Assembly (NCBI GenBank): GCA_003260075.1
Contig: QLIY01000791.1
Coordinates: 1-64,000, forward strand
DNA from: Phallusia mammillata
Taxonomy: Eukaryota > Chordata > Ascidiacea > Phlebobranchia > Ascidiidae
Length of the DNA stretch: 64,000 bases
Direction of reading: 5' to 3'
Shown: piece after piece, positions 38,301 to 50,125 of the stretch
Layout: every line of letters begins with the position of its first letter
How positions within the stretch are numbered: the stretch's first letter is position 1
Translations under genes and position numbers: made by a program
The notes under the pieces: generated by a model
What the model saw: the letters and a program-made list of their open reading frames with translations, nothing else
Database searches by the model: none
Told to the model about the DNA's origin: nothing

Positions 38301-41292
38301 GCGTCATGGTCAATGGACTTTTTGTAACAGAACCGACTGAAAACTATGCCTTTGTGATATAACCGGCTGACAAAAAATTTAATTCCACGGCTGTATTTAT
38401 CTAAAGTTCAAATTTAGGACAAAAAGTTCGAGGCTTGCCTCATTAAGGAGGTGCTCACTAGTGACGTTATTCCGCCGTCATCGAGCGTTCCGAGTAGCTC
38501 CACAGCGCCCTCACACGCCGGACACAGGCGGAAGAGGCAGGCATCCGGTCACCATCAGCACACGTCGAAGTTTGAAATCAAGACGAGATTCGATCCATGC
38601 CCCTTTGCTTCAACTTACACTTGGGTAAGTCAAGCTGGAGATCTTGTTTCAGTTTTTCCTGCAGCAGTTTTTAGATGCTGTAGCTAATGTAGTCTCTGAA
38701 ACTTTGGTGGCACCTACACACACAGTGAAATAAAGAGCTTGTATGAAATAAACACAAAAGAACTTAATTACTATCACGCTAATTTGTGTTGAACCAGTGG
38801 AGGGGGGGGGGTTTGTAAGAAATAAACACTTACAAAAGAACTTAATTACTATCACGCTAATTTGTGTTGAACCAGTGGAATGCTTGACTCAGCTAACAAA
38901 CCCATACCCTGAACGAACATCAACTGTGTACAAAGAGTTTAACAGGACAAAAACTTTACAGAACGGTTTGGCATTCAAATCTGTCTCTTTCAGTACACAA
39001 CGTTGTTAGTAACCTGTTGAAATACAGTACTACTGTCTTCGGGGGGGGGGGAAACAGGGCAAAAACTTTACAGAACGGTTTGGCATTCAAATCTGTCTCT
39101 TTCAATACACAACGTTGTTAGTAACCTGTTGAAATACAGTACTACTGTCTTCGAAAAGCGTGTAGTTTCAGTAGATGATTTCAACTGAGACCTACTTTAC
39201 TTTTGCGACAATCTCAATCTGTTCCAAATGTGTTTCAGAACTACAACCAGAGCACTTGCGAGGCCACCTTCTTTGGATCGTTAAACTTCAACGATTCTAA
39301 CCCCATCTATACGATCGAACACGTGCACGCACAAGTCAATGGTCAGAATGTAAGTAAAAACCTTTGAACATCTTTCACCGAAAAAGCACTTTTCCGATAT
39401 TACTAACCTTTGTCAGGGTTTTGAAAAACAATTTAACACTTAATTTTAAAACTTTTCACTTTTCATCTAAGGTACACCAACTCCTCAACGTCGGAGGGCG
39501 CAACGGAGTGCGAAGTTACGTCAACGTGACGTATGAGCAGTTTGCAGTGGAGCGTGTAAAACTCCCGTCACGTGACTTGGTCGTCGGAGCAGTTTGGGTG
39601 AGCAAATGACGTAATTGTGAAAAAATGTCCTCGTTGTTGTTTAACCCACTCAATTGCTGCAGAACCCACCCTGGTTGTCGTGGGAAATGGAAGACGGACT
39701 TCCGGTTCCGGGAAGCTACGAAGGGTTTCTATATGACGTCATAAAGGCATTGTCGGAAACAATGAAGTTTAATTTTACGATGAGCCTTGAGACCGCTGAA
39801 AGGTTTGGACCTGGGACGAACTTGAGTGAATCTGACCTTGAGTTTGAAATGAACGAGATATTTGAATCGGGCATGGTAAGTTTTGAATCCTCATTCTCAC
39901 TTTGAGCTCTGCTCCCTCAGTATAGTGGCCTTTCCAAAATTGCATAAAAAACTTTTAGTGGAGGTTAATGGCAATGTGAGACGTTTTGTAAGAATTTTTG
40001 AAACATTGGTGTTTGTTTGTATTGTCTGAGCTGTTGTATAGTCTGTGTCAAATACGTGTGAGCAGCTAAAATACATTAACTGACATGAGCATCTCACTGA
40101 CTTGCAGACAATATTATCATCTTCAGCCATATTTTCCATTTTCACCAGGTAAATATTTTCCAAAATTACCGCTGCACCACAACATCTTTTAACAATCACA
40201 ACCAGGATTTTCTAAAATCTCTAAATATATCCTACCTTTTCATCTGGGACATATTTGTCCCACTGTAATCAACTCAATCTTGGCACTTCAATTGTTATTC
40301 ATTTGCCGACAAAGGGAATGTTAAATTCAAGTCAAAGTGTTAACAAGAAATCCTCCACTTTTAGTGCGACATCTTCCTCTACGACAAGATCATCCAGGGA
40401 GACAGGATCCTCCTCTCGGACATTGTGTCCATCACAAATCCGGTCCAGACTCTTCGGATGTATCTCCTCACCAAGAGAGTGGAGAAGAATCAAGAAGTTA
40501 GCATCTGGCAATTCCTTGCTCCGTTTAAAGAGGAAAGCTGGGTGGTTCTGTGGACGACACTGGTGCTGGTAAGAGTGAAGTGCTTTTGTGTAAGGAGTGA
40601 TTAAGAGAGTGATCAAAGGCACACTAAAACATTGGTTCCAAAATGCGAGAATGACCTAGCAGTTTGTCACAAAAACTTTTTCAGTGGGCAACACAGTCAC
40701 TTAAACTTGTAGTGTTACAGTTATAATAGATTTCTATAATCGCTTATGACAGTAACTTTGGCAGATAAGAAGCCACAAACTGATATTGACTAAATATTTG
40801 GACTATAGATCAAAAACGTTTGGAAATCGCCCGTCGTAACCCTTTGCTACCTTGACACTCTCTGCAGAAACCTACATACGATTGGTTTATAACTTTTACT
40901 AAACTTTCCGTATTTGTAGTCAAAGTTTGTTTAAACGTAACGTGAGATAAAATGTTATAAGCTTTCAATGCATTTCCACAATGTCTACGAAAATATCTCA
41001 TATCTCCACAACAGGTCGCCCTTATGATGACGTACATTAACAAGCACAATCCCTACGAGTTCCGGCGCGCGTCACGTGACTTACGACCGGGAGCGAAACA
41101 TTCCGAACACTTGGGGTTCCTCAACAGTCTCTGGTTCAACTTTGCCGCTTTGGTTGAGCAGTCGTCCCAACTCCTGCCCAGGTAATATCATACTTCACAC
41201 GCAGTGTTTATTTAAGGTGTTAAATTTCTCCAGCGGTTTCCCAAAATTGCAAATATGGCTATTTTTTGGTATTTAAATGAAACACTTGCGGT

Positions 41293-41377
<85 letters not shown>

Positions 41378-44300
41378 CGCTTGTTGTTTGTCAGTGAAGT
41401 AGACTACCGAACTGGAAATCTTTTACTTCGAAGCAGACATGCGCGGGCTCAGCACCGAGCCTTTGTAGCTCAGTTGTTAGAGCGCCAACCCCAGAAATGC
41501 TCTCGTCATGGGTTCGAGTCCCACTACAAGCAGAATTTTTTTGCTTGTGTCTTGCCATATTGGAATGCTTGAAGGACCTGGTTGATTCGGTATAACCACT
41601 CCAATCAGCCTGGCATACTATAATTGAAATACACTGTGTTACACACTGATACAGCGTTCCACTATTTCATAGGATGGGAATGTTTTTGCAAGCCTTTAAG
41701 TTTTCTTTGTCATCCTAGATCTGCGTCGTTGAAAGTGCTTTCCGGTACCTGGTGGCTTTTCGTGATGCTTGTCATCGCAGCTTACACCGCTAACATGATA
41801 TGTAAGTTTCTGTGGACTTTGTGGACTGACAACTATATGACCACGTTGTAATACTCATGTTCTTCAAAATAAATTAAAGATAGAATAACCCAGCTTGCTT
41901 GAAAGATGACGACTATAATGCACAACTGTGTGGACATCGCCTGACGTTACCAAAATACATTAAAACAAAGAACTGTATATGACAAGTATTTGAGGTTTGC
42001 ATATCTCAGAAGACAGAGTTATGCCCCATTCGGTATTACTTATGGTCGTTAAATCTACTTTGCTTTGGATTTATAGCATTCATGACTCAAGTGAACTCTC
42101 AAGGCATAACAACCCTGGATGAACTTGCGAGTCAACAGGAGGTGAAATACGGTTTGCTCTCTAACAACCCGATGCTTACTAAAATCTTGCCAACTGCTAA
42201 GGATCATCCATACAGGTATGAAAAGACTGAATGCAAAAATTCACCAAATAAGTAAAATGGAACAACAAAGAATGATAAGTTTGAAACTGATTACTGATCG
42301 AATTGGCGATCCCCTGCTACGAAGCTGACATGTGCTGCATATGAGGCAGGCAACGGTGCTTGTGATTTGACTTTCAACGGGCCCACGATTGAGCCTATGT
42401 AGCTCAGTTGGTAAAGCGCGAGTCCTGAAAAGGCTGCTGTCGTGGGTTCGAATCCCACAGCAGTTTATTCTGTCCTACGCCTTGCCACATAGAAGTGCTT
42501 GTGGTGATAGATAGGCCTGGAGTGCTATGATGAGTTACATTTTATATTTTTTTGGGACTTGAGTTATAACTTTAAATGAATTAATCACTCAGCTAATCTA
42601 TTGCCTGGACAGTGTTTGATTTAAAGTTGCAGTTGGAAATTAGGATTTTCTATCATGTTGTCATTCGGAACTTAAAACTGCAACCTTACTGCTTAAACTG
42701 TTCAAACCTGTTGTAAAACTGCTAAACCTTGTCCAATTAAAATAATAACGGCAAAGTCAATGTTAAAGCAATACAGAAGTAATATAACTTATGTCAAATA
42801 TTTTCGTAGTACGACGTGGCATTACGTGAGAGGACGAGAGAGCGAATCTCTCTTCGACAATATTGAGGATGCAATGCAGCGAATTAGTGAGGACAACTTC
42901 ATGTTGATATCCACGTTCAAAACTGTGGTGCAAGCTCTTGCTGCTAGCTGCGACAACGACCAGGTAATTACACATTGTGATCGAGGAATGTAAGATAGTA
43001 AGGGACATCCATAATTACTAAGAGCAGTAGACGATGAGCGTCAGTGTTATCTTTTGTTTTCAAAATGTAAAATATAACTTTTGCCTAATTAAAAACGCAT
43101 CGTTTTCGTCTGATTCAAATAGAATATTTGACGCTGATCGTCTGCCGCTCGTTTTAAGTAATTTTGGACATTGAAGTAAAGACAGATCCGTCGGTCACCA
43201 CCCCATGTTACACAGACTGATTCTTGTAGTCTGTTATTGCATTTTGCTTATAGTAAGAGATGTAGTTGAATCCTCATTCTTCTACAGTTAAAGATACATA
43301 AGTTTAAAATGATTTACTTGAACTTGAAAAAACTCCATTGATCTGATTTTCGTGGCCATTGTCTTTGAAAAATAAAACTCGACACAAAGTTCTGGTACCC
43401 AAAAAACAAACGGTGAAGTATGATGAAGTATTTAAAAACATTTCATCTTTTGTTTCTGACCAACATCAAGATCTTACATTGCTTCTAGGTCGGTGACGGT
43501 TTCTATGGTTACCAGATCGGTTTGCCGGTTCGGAAAGGACTCATATTTCTTCCGGCAATCAACGACAACATTTCCCATCTGCGAGACGTGGGAAAACTGT
43601 TCGACTACGAACAGAAATGGTGTGTATTGTCACATTTTGTTTTTTGAAGTTCACCCGTCAGTTGCTCACTTCATCCATAAACTGTTGTTCGTAAATTGTA
43701 ATTATTTAAACGCATGCACAGTTGTTCGTTTAAATGATGACCGAGTGGTAGGCTCAAACGCCTCGTGTTCACAAGGTCATAGGTTCTAATCCTGTCTCGA
43801 CCGCTTATATTTCCTTGGGCAAGAAACTTAACCGACATTGCTTCAACTAAGTGGAACCTATCAAAACAAAGTCAAGTCACCAGGTTGTAAAAATCAAAAA
43901 CATATTGGTTCAACGGACTTGCAATAAAACAGGCAACTCGACGGATAAAAATAACACAAACGAACAAACAATGAATGCATTACGCTTGCAATTATTCCGT
44001 TGTCGACCTGCCTTGTATTTGCAATAGTTGTTAAGAAATGACCTTAAATTGGTCTTCTAAATTACTGTAGGTTTGGCGACTTGGAAACGGAATGCGAATC
44101 ATCAACGAGCATGATATCATTGGATGATGGCGGACAACTCGATATAAAAGTAAGTGAAAATATTTATAGCTGTTGATAACACGTATGGGTATTTTAGTAA
44201 CGGATCAAACACTTCAGTTTCGGGTAAAAGGCAAAAAAAGCGTAAATCTGAACAAGGCTTACAAAAACCAATATTCCAAACAGAATTGCAATTTAATTTA

Positions 44301-46684
44301 TTCTCATTGAATAAGATTGTTTGTTTCACTGTTCTAACCGATTAACTGCTTTTGCCATTCGACTTTAGTTTTTTGCTCATTTTATAAAACAAAATCTAGT
44401 TAAGAAAGTTATCAGCCCCGAAGCAAAAAATAAATGCCACTTCTTTAAAAACAAGTTAATCATTGAGCTTGTTTTTCTTAAAGCAACCGCTTTAAACCGA
44501 TTTCTAAACAGGCTTTTATCGGAATGTACGTGTTTCTTGGTTTGGGTTTGTCTGTTGGATTCTTCTTCTTATTTCTGGAGACAACTTACATTAAATTTGG
44601 TGGATTTGGAGGAATCACGGGAAGAGCAAGACGTTATTCGTTCAGGGTAAGTTCCTAGCTTGTTATACTCGTAAGTAAAGTAATTAACTGCTTGTTACTG
44701 TTTGTAAGGAGTTTAACTAATATGGAATATGTGGGAGTATAGGGAGTCTTGAAATGTTTGTGAGTGTGGCCAAAAAGTTACTTGCTTTGTAAAAGAAAAT
44801 TTCAGAGTGAAAAACATTTAATCAGTCACTCTTTGCTTTACGGAGATTTTTAAAATAAGGACATTTGTGCAAATAAAAAATGTTAAAGGTTGTGAAAGTT
44901 CTGTACAAGGTAACGTGATATCCTTGTTCGCTGATCCAGCTAACTTATATCAAACTCAGTTGCAGAATTAAATCGTAGTCCGCTAGGCCCGTTGAAGGTG
45001 TTGTAGCAAATCAGTCGGCTTGTTACACTCGTAAGTAAAGTATTTAACCGCTTGTTACTTGCATGTAAAATAATTAACAGCATAAAATATATGTTTCGGA
45101 GTCTTGAAATGCATACGGTTGAGTGAAGAGCTACTTGGTTGATAAAACGAAATTTCAGAGTGAAATCAGTTACCCTTTGCAAGAAGATTTCATGTGTACA
45201 GAAACAAGGTTGAGAAAACTCCGTAATAGCTTGTCCACTGATCCAGGGGGGGGGGTAAACGAAATTTCAGAGTGAAATCAGTTACCCTTTGCGTTACTTG
45301 CAAGAAGATTTCATATGAACAGAAACAAGGTTGAGAAAACTCCGTAATAGCTTGTCCACTGATCCAGCTAAATGATATCAAACTCAGTTGCAAATTAAAT
45401 CACAGTTAGCCAGGGATTTTAAAGCGCAATACCGAATCACCAAGCTTTCCAATATGGCAAGGCGTATAAGGAAAGAAAAATCTATCCTGTGGGTGGGATT
45501 TAAGCTCATTTGCAGGATTATTATAACAATGTTTGTCGATGAGGCCGGCTACAACTTCATCATTTACGTAAAGTTGTTTGTTGAAATTGCAGAAGAATCA
45601 GCGCGAGTTGGGGGGGGGGTTAAAATTATCCTGTGGTAGGACTTAAGATCATTTGCGGGATTATTATAACAATGTTTGTCGATGAGGTCGGCTACAACTT
45701 CATTATTTACGTAAAGTTGTTTGTTGAAATTGCAGAAGAATCAGCGCGAGTTTTTGAAACCGGAAACGATAATGTCCGAAGAATTCCAAGAATGGCCTGG
45801 AGGTTGGGAAGTTCTCAAACATAAACCCTATATTGAGGAGCAGCATGAAAACCACGGTAAATAAGTATTTTGCACTGAACAGAGTAAAAAGGCTTTAAAG
45901 CAGGGATTTATGTTCTGTGCAAAAGATGATTTGAATAAATAGTAAATACATTCGAGTGTGATTGGAACTAAATAAATCAGGTTAATTTTACGAGTCTTTG
46001 AATTGTTTGGTGGGGAATAAGCACATTGACGAAAACACCATTTATCCCAGTAATCAACGCAACAAACTAGTTGTGTTTTAAATTTTAAACCTCTTTAAGT
46101 TTCAGATTGCTGATCTGTAATTAGTGAATAAAGTTGAATTTGAAATAATTCTGGTGCGTCCATAAGTAATTCAGATTTAGAACCAAATGATGCTTCAATT
46201 GTTAAGATAAAAGTGTTTATTAGTAAAAAGGCAGAATCCATCAGACTTTCAACTTAATGTATCTCCAGGTTGAGCATTATATTTAATTCATAATGACCAA
46301 TTGGCCACAATACCAAATTTCGGCTTCTGTTTTTAGTTCAATTCTCCAAGTCTTACTCGATGAGGGTTCAAGGTACAACATCTGCAACCACAAAGAAGAA
46401 AGGTGACCACAGCAACCTAAGCATAAGTTAATGCATTCTACAAACCTATAAAAATCCGGACAGTCTTTTTAGCAAACTTATGTTTCCTATCAAAGCAGTT
46501 TACATCCTAATTTGTTTCCCTTATTCCAGATGTTGTTTGTTGCCCGGGATGTGGCCAGGAAACTGAGGCTCTTCCTGCTGCTGTAACAAACAGACTCAAG
46601 AACAGGAGAAGCACCCTGGCTACGATAAGTACGATCTATATTGAAGATAAGATAACCAAGACCATTTACATACGGCTATTCTAA
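32256..46684 (+). CDS. Divergent ionotropic glutamate receptor subunit
   Basis: Model of about 1221 residues. Exons: 32256-32337, 32674-32817, 33327-33474, 34053-34159, 35474-35603, 36038-36143, 36712-36979, 37215-37234 (uncertain), 37330-37932, 38451-38624, 39239-39349, 39472-39597, 39663-39875, 40365-40568, 41015-41181, 41719-41801, 42077-42215, 42810-42963, 43489-43619, 44071-44149, 44512-44646, 45736-45856, 46337-46402, 46530-46684. Signal peptide, periplasmic-binding-like amino-terminal domain (for example HYLMPSDSS, KQYEWKSAAVLYD), His/Thr-rich insertion, S1 ligand half (GSYEGFLYDVIKAL), TM1, pore loop (NSLWFNFAALVEQSS), TM3 (YTANMI), S2 half, TM4 (FIGMYVFLGLGLSVG), cytoplasmic tail. 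All phases agree. Residues at agonist-contact positions are altered (see findings). It could be an NMDA-like, epsilon or other divergent subunit; I cannot place it. Confidence 0.85.
32355..32534. mobile_element. hAT-like MITE, family 1, in receptor intron 1
   Basis: CAGTGGTGGGATTCAAA to CTGAATCCCACCACTG with a perfect 8-bp target duplication GATATAGT (32347-32354, 32535-32542). Confidence 0.88.
33509..33714. mobile_element. hAT-like MITE in receptor intron 3
   Basis: Ends CTGGGCTTCT and AGAAGCCCTG are imperfect inverted repeats. Target duplication CATTACAG/CATTAGAG. Interior contains GCGACCCC motifs at both sides. Confidence 0.65.
37330..37932 (+). CDS. His/Thr-rich repeat exon of the glutamate receptor
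   Basis: A 201-residue exon (phase 0 both ends). First part: four GHGH motifs separated by Thr/Ala runs. Then GRRKRQ at 37573-37590, then eight 12-residue units (37591-37878; 36 bp each) of the form VMTTTTAPPHGH with H/D and P/S variation, then VNIK-side sequence and a GTAAAT donor. His density suggests metal binding and Thr density suggests O-glycosylation; both are inferences. The repeat is translated in only one frame with sensible flanks, and its phase fits both neighbours. Confidence 0.72.
37969..38148. mobile_element. hAT-like MITE, family 1, after the His-rich exon
   Basis: CGGTGGTGGGATCCAGCC to AATCCCACCACTG with target duplication TTCAAAAC/TTCAAAAG. It lies 37 bases past the exon donor at 37933. 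Reading through it produces a long but spurious open frame to 38340. Confidence 0.82.
38451..38624 (+). CDS. Second furin-site exon of the glutamate receptor
   Basis: Encodes 58 residues: VLTSDVIPPSSS, then HRRKRQASGHHQH and DPCPFASTYTW, followed by a GTAAGT donor. It repeats the RRKRQ basic motif of the previous exon. A truncated copy lies at 38211-38290, ended by a G-run at 38290-38301. The acceptor (AAGGAG) has a poor pyrimidine tract, so the exact start is uncertain. Confidence 0.6.
39472..40568 (+). CDS. S1 ligand-binding half and TM1 of the glutamate receptor
   Basis: Exons 39472-39597, 39663-39875 and 40365-40568. They encode the first lobe: LVVGAVWNPPWLSW, then GSYEGFLYDVIKALSETMKF (equivalent to the YEGYCVDL region), then CDIFLYDKIIQGDRILLSD. 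The Arg in QGDRILLSD aligns with the alpha-carboxylate-binding Arg. IWQFLAPFKEESWVVLW starts the pre-TM1/TM1 segment. Confidence 0.85.
41015..42215 (+). CDS. Pore loop and TM3 of the glutamate receptor
   Basis: Exons 41015-41181, 41719-41801 and 42077-42215. They encode the end of TM1 (NKHNPYEF), the re-entrant loop NSLWFNFAALVEQSSQLLPR, TM3 (TWWLFVMLVIAAYTANMIS) and the start of S2 (VKYGLLSNN). The SYTANLAAF gating motif appears as AYTANMISF. An 81-G placeholder and a tRNA-derived SINE lie in the 41182-41718 intron. Confidence 0.85.
41440..41619 (+). mobile_element. tRNA-derived SINE in receptor intron
   Basis: tRNA-like unit 41457-41531 (TTTGTAGCTCAGTTGTTAGA, GGGTTCGAGTCCC) and the family tail. 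The usual leader is not clear; it directly follows the 81-G placeholder region. Confidence 0.7.
42340..42525 (+). mobile_element. tRNA-derived SINE in receptor intron
   Basis: Leader GGCAGGCAACGGTGCTTGTG, tRNA-like unit 42391-42465, degraded tail. The loop could read a GAA (Phe) anticodon, but acceptor ends do not pair, so it is a SINE copy rather than a tRNA gene. Confidence 0.68.
42810..46684 (+). CDS. S2 lobe, TM4 and tail of the glutamate receptor
   Basis: Exons 42810-42963 (FMLISTFKTVVQALAASC), 43489-43619 (GYQIGLPVRKG, DVGKLFDYEQKW), 44071-44149, 44512-44646 (TM4), 45736-45856, 46337-46402, 46530-46684. The tail is Lys/Arg-rich with VVCCPGCG near its end and the stop TAA at 46682. Possible polyadenylation signals ATTAAA at 46707 and 46777. 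A truncated copy of the 45736 exon start is at 45596-45609, before a G-run. Confidence 0.8.
43023..43155. mobile_element. Unclassified MITE-like inverted repeat
   Basis: GCAGTAGACGATGAGCGTCA and its imperfect reverse complement TGACGCTGATCGTCTGCCGC bound about 90 AT-rich bases in a receptor intron. No clear target duplication. Confidence 0.5.
43734..43865 (+). mobile_element. Second SINE family (TTGGGCAAG)
   Basis: tRNA-like head (ATGACCGAGTGGTAGGCTC, B box TAGGTTCTAATCC) followed by CCTTGGGCAAGAAACTT, a tail motif common in animal tRNA-derived SINEs. Possibly related tRNA-like pieces: 3136-3238 on the minus strand and 47383-47475. Confidence 0.6.
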
Positions 46685-49600
46685 ACAACCACGTGTTCCT
46701 GGTGGTATTAAATGTATATCTGTAGCATAGCAGTGATTCCCAATGAACTCCAGTAGTCACGTAGCCCCTTTTGTCTATTAAAGTCCATAGGTAACTTTCC
46801 TGTTAGTGATTTATTGACTGGATATTTCTGAAAAATATCCCCAAGGAATGCCAAGCATAAACTTGATAGCATATATTTCGTCTAACAGGGGACAATCTAA
46901 ACCTGTTTAAAACACAATTGGTAAAATAGCACAAATATACAAGCATATATCAGTCTATAAAACATCACAGATAATGGTATTGTTTGACCGAGAATATTTA
47001 GAACCCAAGATTTTTGTTGTCTAAGAGGTTTGTTTTTATATTCATTTGCAACATTAAATTTACGTCGTTGCAGCAAACACGATCGACGATACGATATCGA
47101 TTGAAACCGGTTATCGTTCTGGGGCGACTTCAGTTCTGTCGAAATCGCCTCCAATATCCGAGAAAAACTAAAATGACCCGACAGCGACAAAAACTTGTTG
47201 GATATGCACAACAGTACTGATTTTGTAGTCAGCAGGCGGCAGTTATAATGCATTTATCATAACGGATTAAGTAGTGTCAGTTTTATGTAATATGCTGTTG
47301 ATAGAATGTGTAATACATTTGATTTGTAGAACGATTTATTTTGTTCAGTTTTGGTATTGTATAACATAAAAGACATAAAAAACCTGATCGGGATTCGTCC
47401 CCGGGAGTATCCTGGGTTCGACCCCTGTGAACGACAAAGGGCAATGTTCAGTTCTCGGACTGCCGCCTCATTGTCGAAAAATGAAATAAAAAACAAACAT
47501 AAATGAAATGAAAGGTTTAAAATTAGCTCAGACGTCACTTAAGGCGGTCTTAACTGATCGTATGGACTAACACTTCTGTAACTGATTTCTTAAATGTTCT
47601 TACATATTCTTGTACAGACTTTAAAATTTATTTTCGAGCGTTCTTGATCAAAGTATTAAATTTATCTAAGTAAACTAAGTAACCAAGCTTTTATCTTTTA
47701 TGAAAGAAATGGATTTGACTTGCCTTTTGTAGTAAACCACTGTCATTCACTGTCACTACATGCACTTGCAACGCATGTTGATATTGCTTCGTGTTTAGCG
47801 TATTTACCATCATGTTTGACAAATGAGTCTCATCCTTCAAGTTTGCAGACTGATAAACGACATTGCAAACACTCATCTTACCATATGTTGCTTATAATGG
47901 TTTAATGTCTAATCGGACTCCACGACGCATGCAACATTCACTAACGCTTGCAACGTGATTTCCGGCCCAGTGAATTGAGGGACGTGCGCAAAATGACTTA
48001 ATTTTGGGCTTTGTACCCCAAAAATATGAGCAAATTTATAACGAAGCAAATAACCACACAAATTAAATTCTAGCTCAAGTCCTACCAGTTTTACAGTAAG
48101 GTACGAAGTAAACGTGTCGTTGAATTAAACTGCTAACACGCGCTTATTGCCCGTTAGCAGCGGAAGTAATTGAGATGAAACAAATCGCATGCGGCCCAAG
48201 GAGTGTCCATCATAACATGTGTTGCGTGCAGACATGTGATAACTTAAGCTGTTCCTGTCAGGCATAGTGCATCAACGAGTATTGCTCTTCCGGCAGTTTG
48301 GTTACAAAGAACTGACGTTTTGATGTCCTATATGGGACTCCTTCATCAGGATAATGGCTTATCATAAAACACAAATGTGAATAGTTAGTTTAGTGCTGTA
48401 GACTGTAAACGTTTTAAAAAGACAGGGGACAAATGACAGTTAGTTAGAAATCTGCATCCTAATAAACATCTTTAGTATCTTATTCCAATAGAATATTTAA
48501 TCTCTGAACATTAGGTCATAGTGGAGTTATCCTAGAAGAGTTGCCCTTGTGCAAAGAACTTGCAGAAACTCGCCTACTAAACAAAACGTGACATTTCGTG
48601 CTGCAGTGAATGTGAGAAAACTGATTAGCACTTGACAACTTCCTGCGTTACGCGATCAGTTGACAAGCGTTTCCATTAACAAGATTGAAAGATCATCGCG
48701 TTGGTAGTATTAAGAACAGAGTAAAAGAAAAGCTTCCAAAAAATATCGTGTAAGTTGTATCTGGAGATTGTTTGGGAAATATGCGTGTAAGTAAAAAAGT
48801 ATTGCCCGGCATGACAAAGCAACGGTAAAACAAAGCCAAAACGGTGATTTATAAAACGAAAGTTACAGTAGATGGTTTGTTAATTGATTTAAACGTTAAT
48901 TTTAATGTCACCACAGTTCAATGCGCATTGTTGTGATTTGTCAAGCAAAATAGGTTTGCTGGCGTCAGGCAATAGATTGCAATTAACATGTTGTAGCTTA
49001 AATATCCCCTTGGGTAAGTTTATTTTTTTACAAATGAAACTAGGTCATTTATGAAGCCAATGGCAAGAAATTTGTCTTGACAATAAAAGTTTACAAATAT
49101 TTGCACAGATCAATCATTTTTCTTTGCATCTAGTTCGTGAGCAAGTTGTGTTTTGGTTGTAAAGTTTGCACGCGGCCATAACAATCCAGGGGGGGGGGAA
49201 TGGCAAGAAATTTGTCTTGACAATTAAAAGTTTACAAATATTTGCACAGATCAATCATTTGTCTTTGCATCTAGTTCGTGAGCAATTTGTGTTTTGGTTG
49301 TACTGTAAAGTTTGCACGCGGCCATAACAACCCAAGTGGAATTTGTCTTTGTCAGTTACTTGAGTATTCGTGTCATGACATTTTGACATTTTTGCTCGAA
49401 TTGGCTTTTCGGTTGTTGCCGATGTTCACGTTTTGCAACAGTTTAACTGCACAAATGACCAAAAATAGTGAGTTTGTACCACTAAGTCCATGACTGAAAC
49501 GTTACAAATTATAAGAGAGTCAGTATTTTGGCAAGCAGTGGAGTTGGTGAACGTCTAAAAAAATTCGTTCTGCTTCTTTATGAAAGCATTGCTAACAGCA

Positions 49601-50125
49601 ACATGGTGTTGATTTGATTTCTAGGTAGTATTGGACCAGTGCAGTTTTAAAACCTGGTGACTGTTATAGCGTCAAGAAAAAACAGCAACACTCACAGCTG
49701 TTATAACAAACTATTTTCTGACTTTACTGGAAAAAAAGTTGCAATTTTGCAAGAAACTACAGCGTAATAATTTGAAACCTTTTCCTTTTTACTTGAGTAA
49801 TTGGGTTAATTTGAAACATACTAATTTTTAAGCTGTGTTGTATTCACAGTTAGAGCGGTTTTTGTTTAGTGTTAATCTGTTAAAGCCCAAAATGACAATT
49901 GTTTTACCCGTTTGAAAGATGAATAAAGGGCTGTAGAAGCGTAGTGCATGGTTGTTCACGTAAACACATAGAAAAGTTCATGATTACAACATAGTTATTG
50001 CGGTTAATTAATCAACGCATAGTTTCAACACGTGAACCGTGCAGCAGCCAATATAAACTGCCAGCGGCAATGTAATCAATTAGGGATCTGGGACTGAGAG
50101 AGTTTAATTTGTCCATGACTGTAAT
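46685..50125. other. Intergenic interval between receptor and GPCR genes
   Basis: Begins with the receptor 3' UTR. Then a tRNA-like SINE piece (47383-47475), the hammerhead-like repeat (48260-48352) and a duplication joined by G at 49189-49198 (copies 49056-49188 and 49199-49335). No coding signal recognised. Confidence 0.5.
48260..48352 (-). mobile_element. Hammerhead-like dispersed repeat
   Basis: Minus strand reads TATCCTGATGAAGGAGTCCC then GGACATCAAAACGTCAG, with GTCC/GGAC pairing and the GCCTGAC end nearby. The GAAA box is altered to AAAA. Confidence 0.45.

Noticed and set aside
37246..38340. Single 364-codon gene
   Set aside because: The frame begins inside an intron, runs past a good donor at 37933 and reads through a MITE; the repeat exon is part of the receptor.
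41255..41572. Poly-Gly frame (and poly-Gly/poly-Pro frames at 54.8 and 55.1-55.4 kb)
   Set aside because: Created by the long G placeholders; flanking residues are intron, SINE or MITE sequence.
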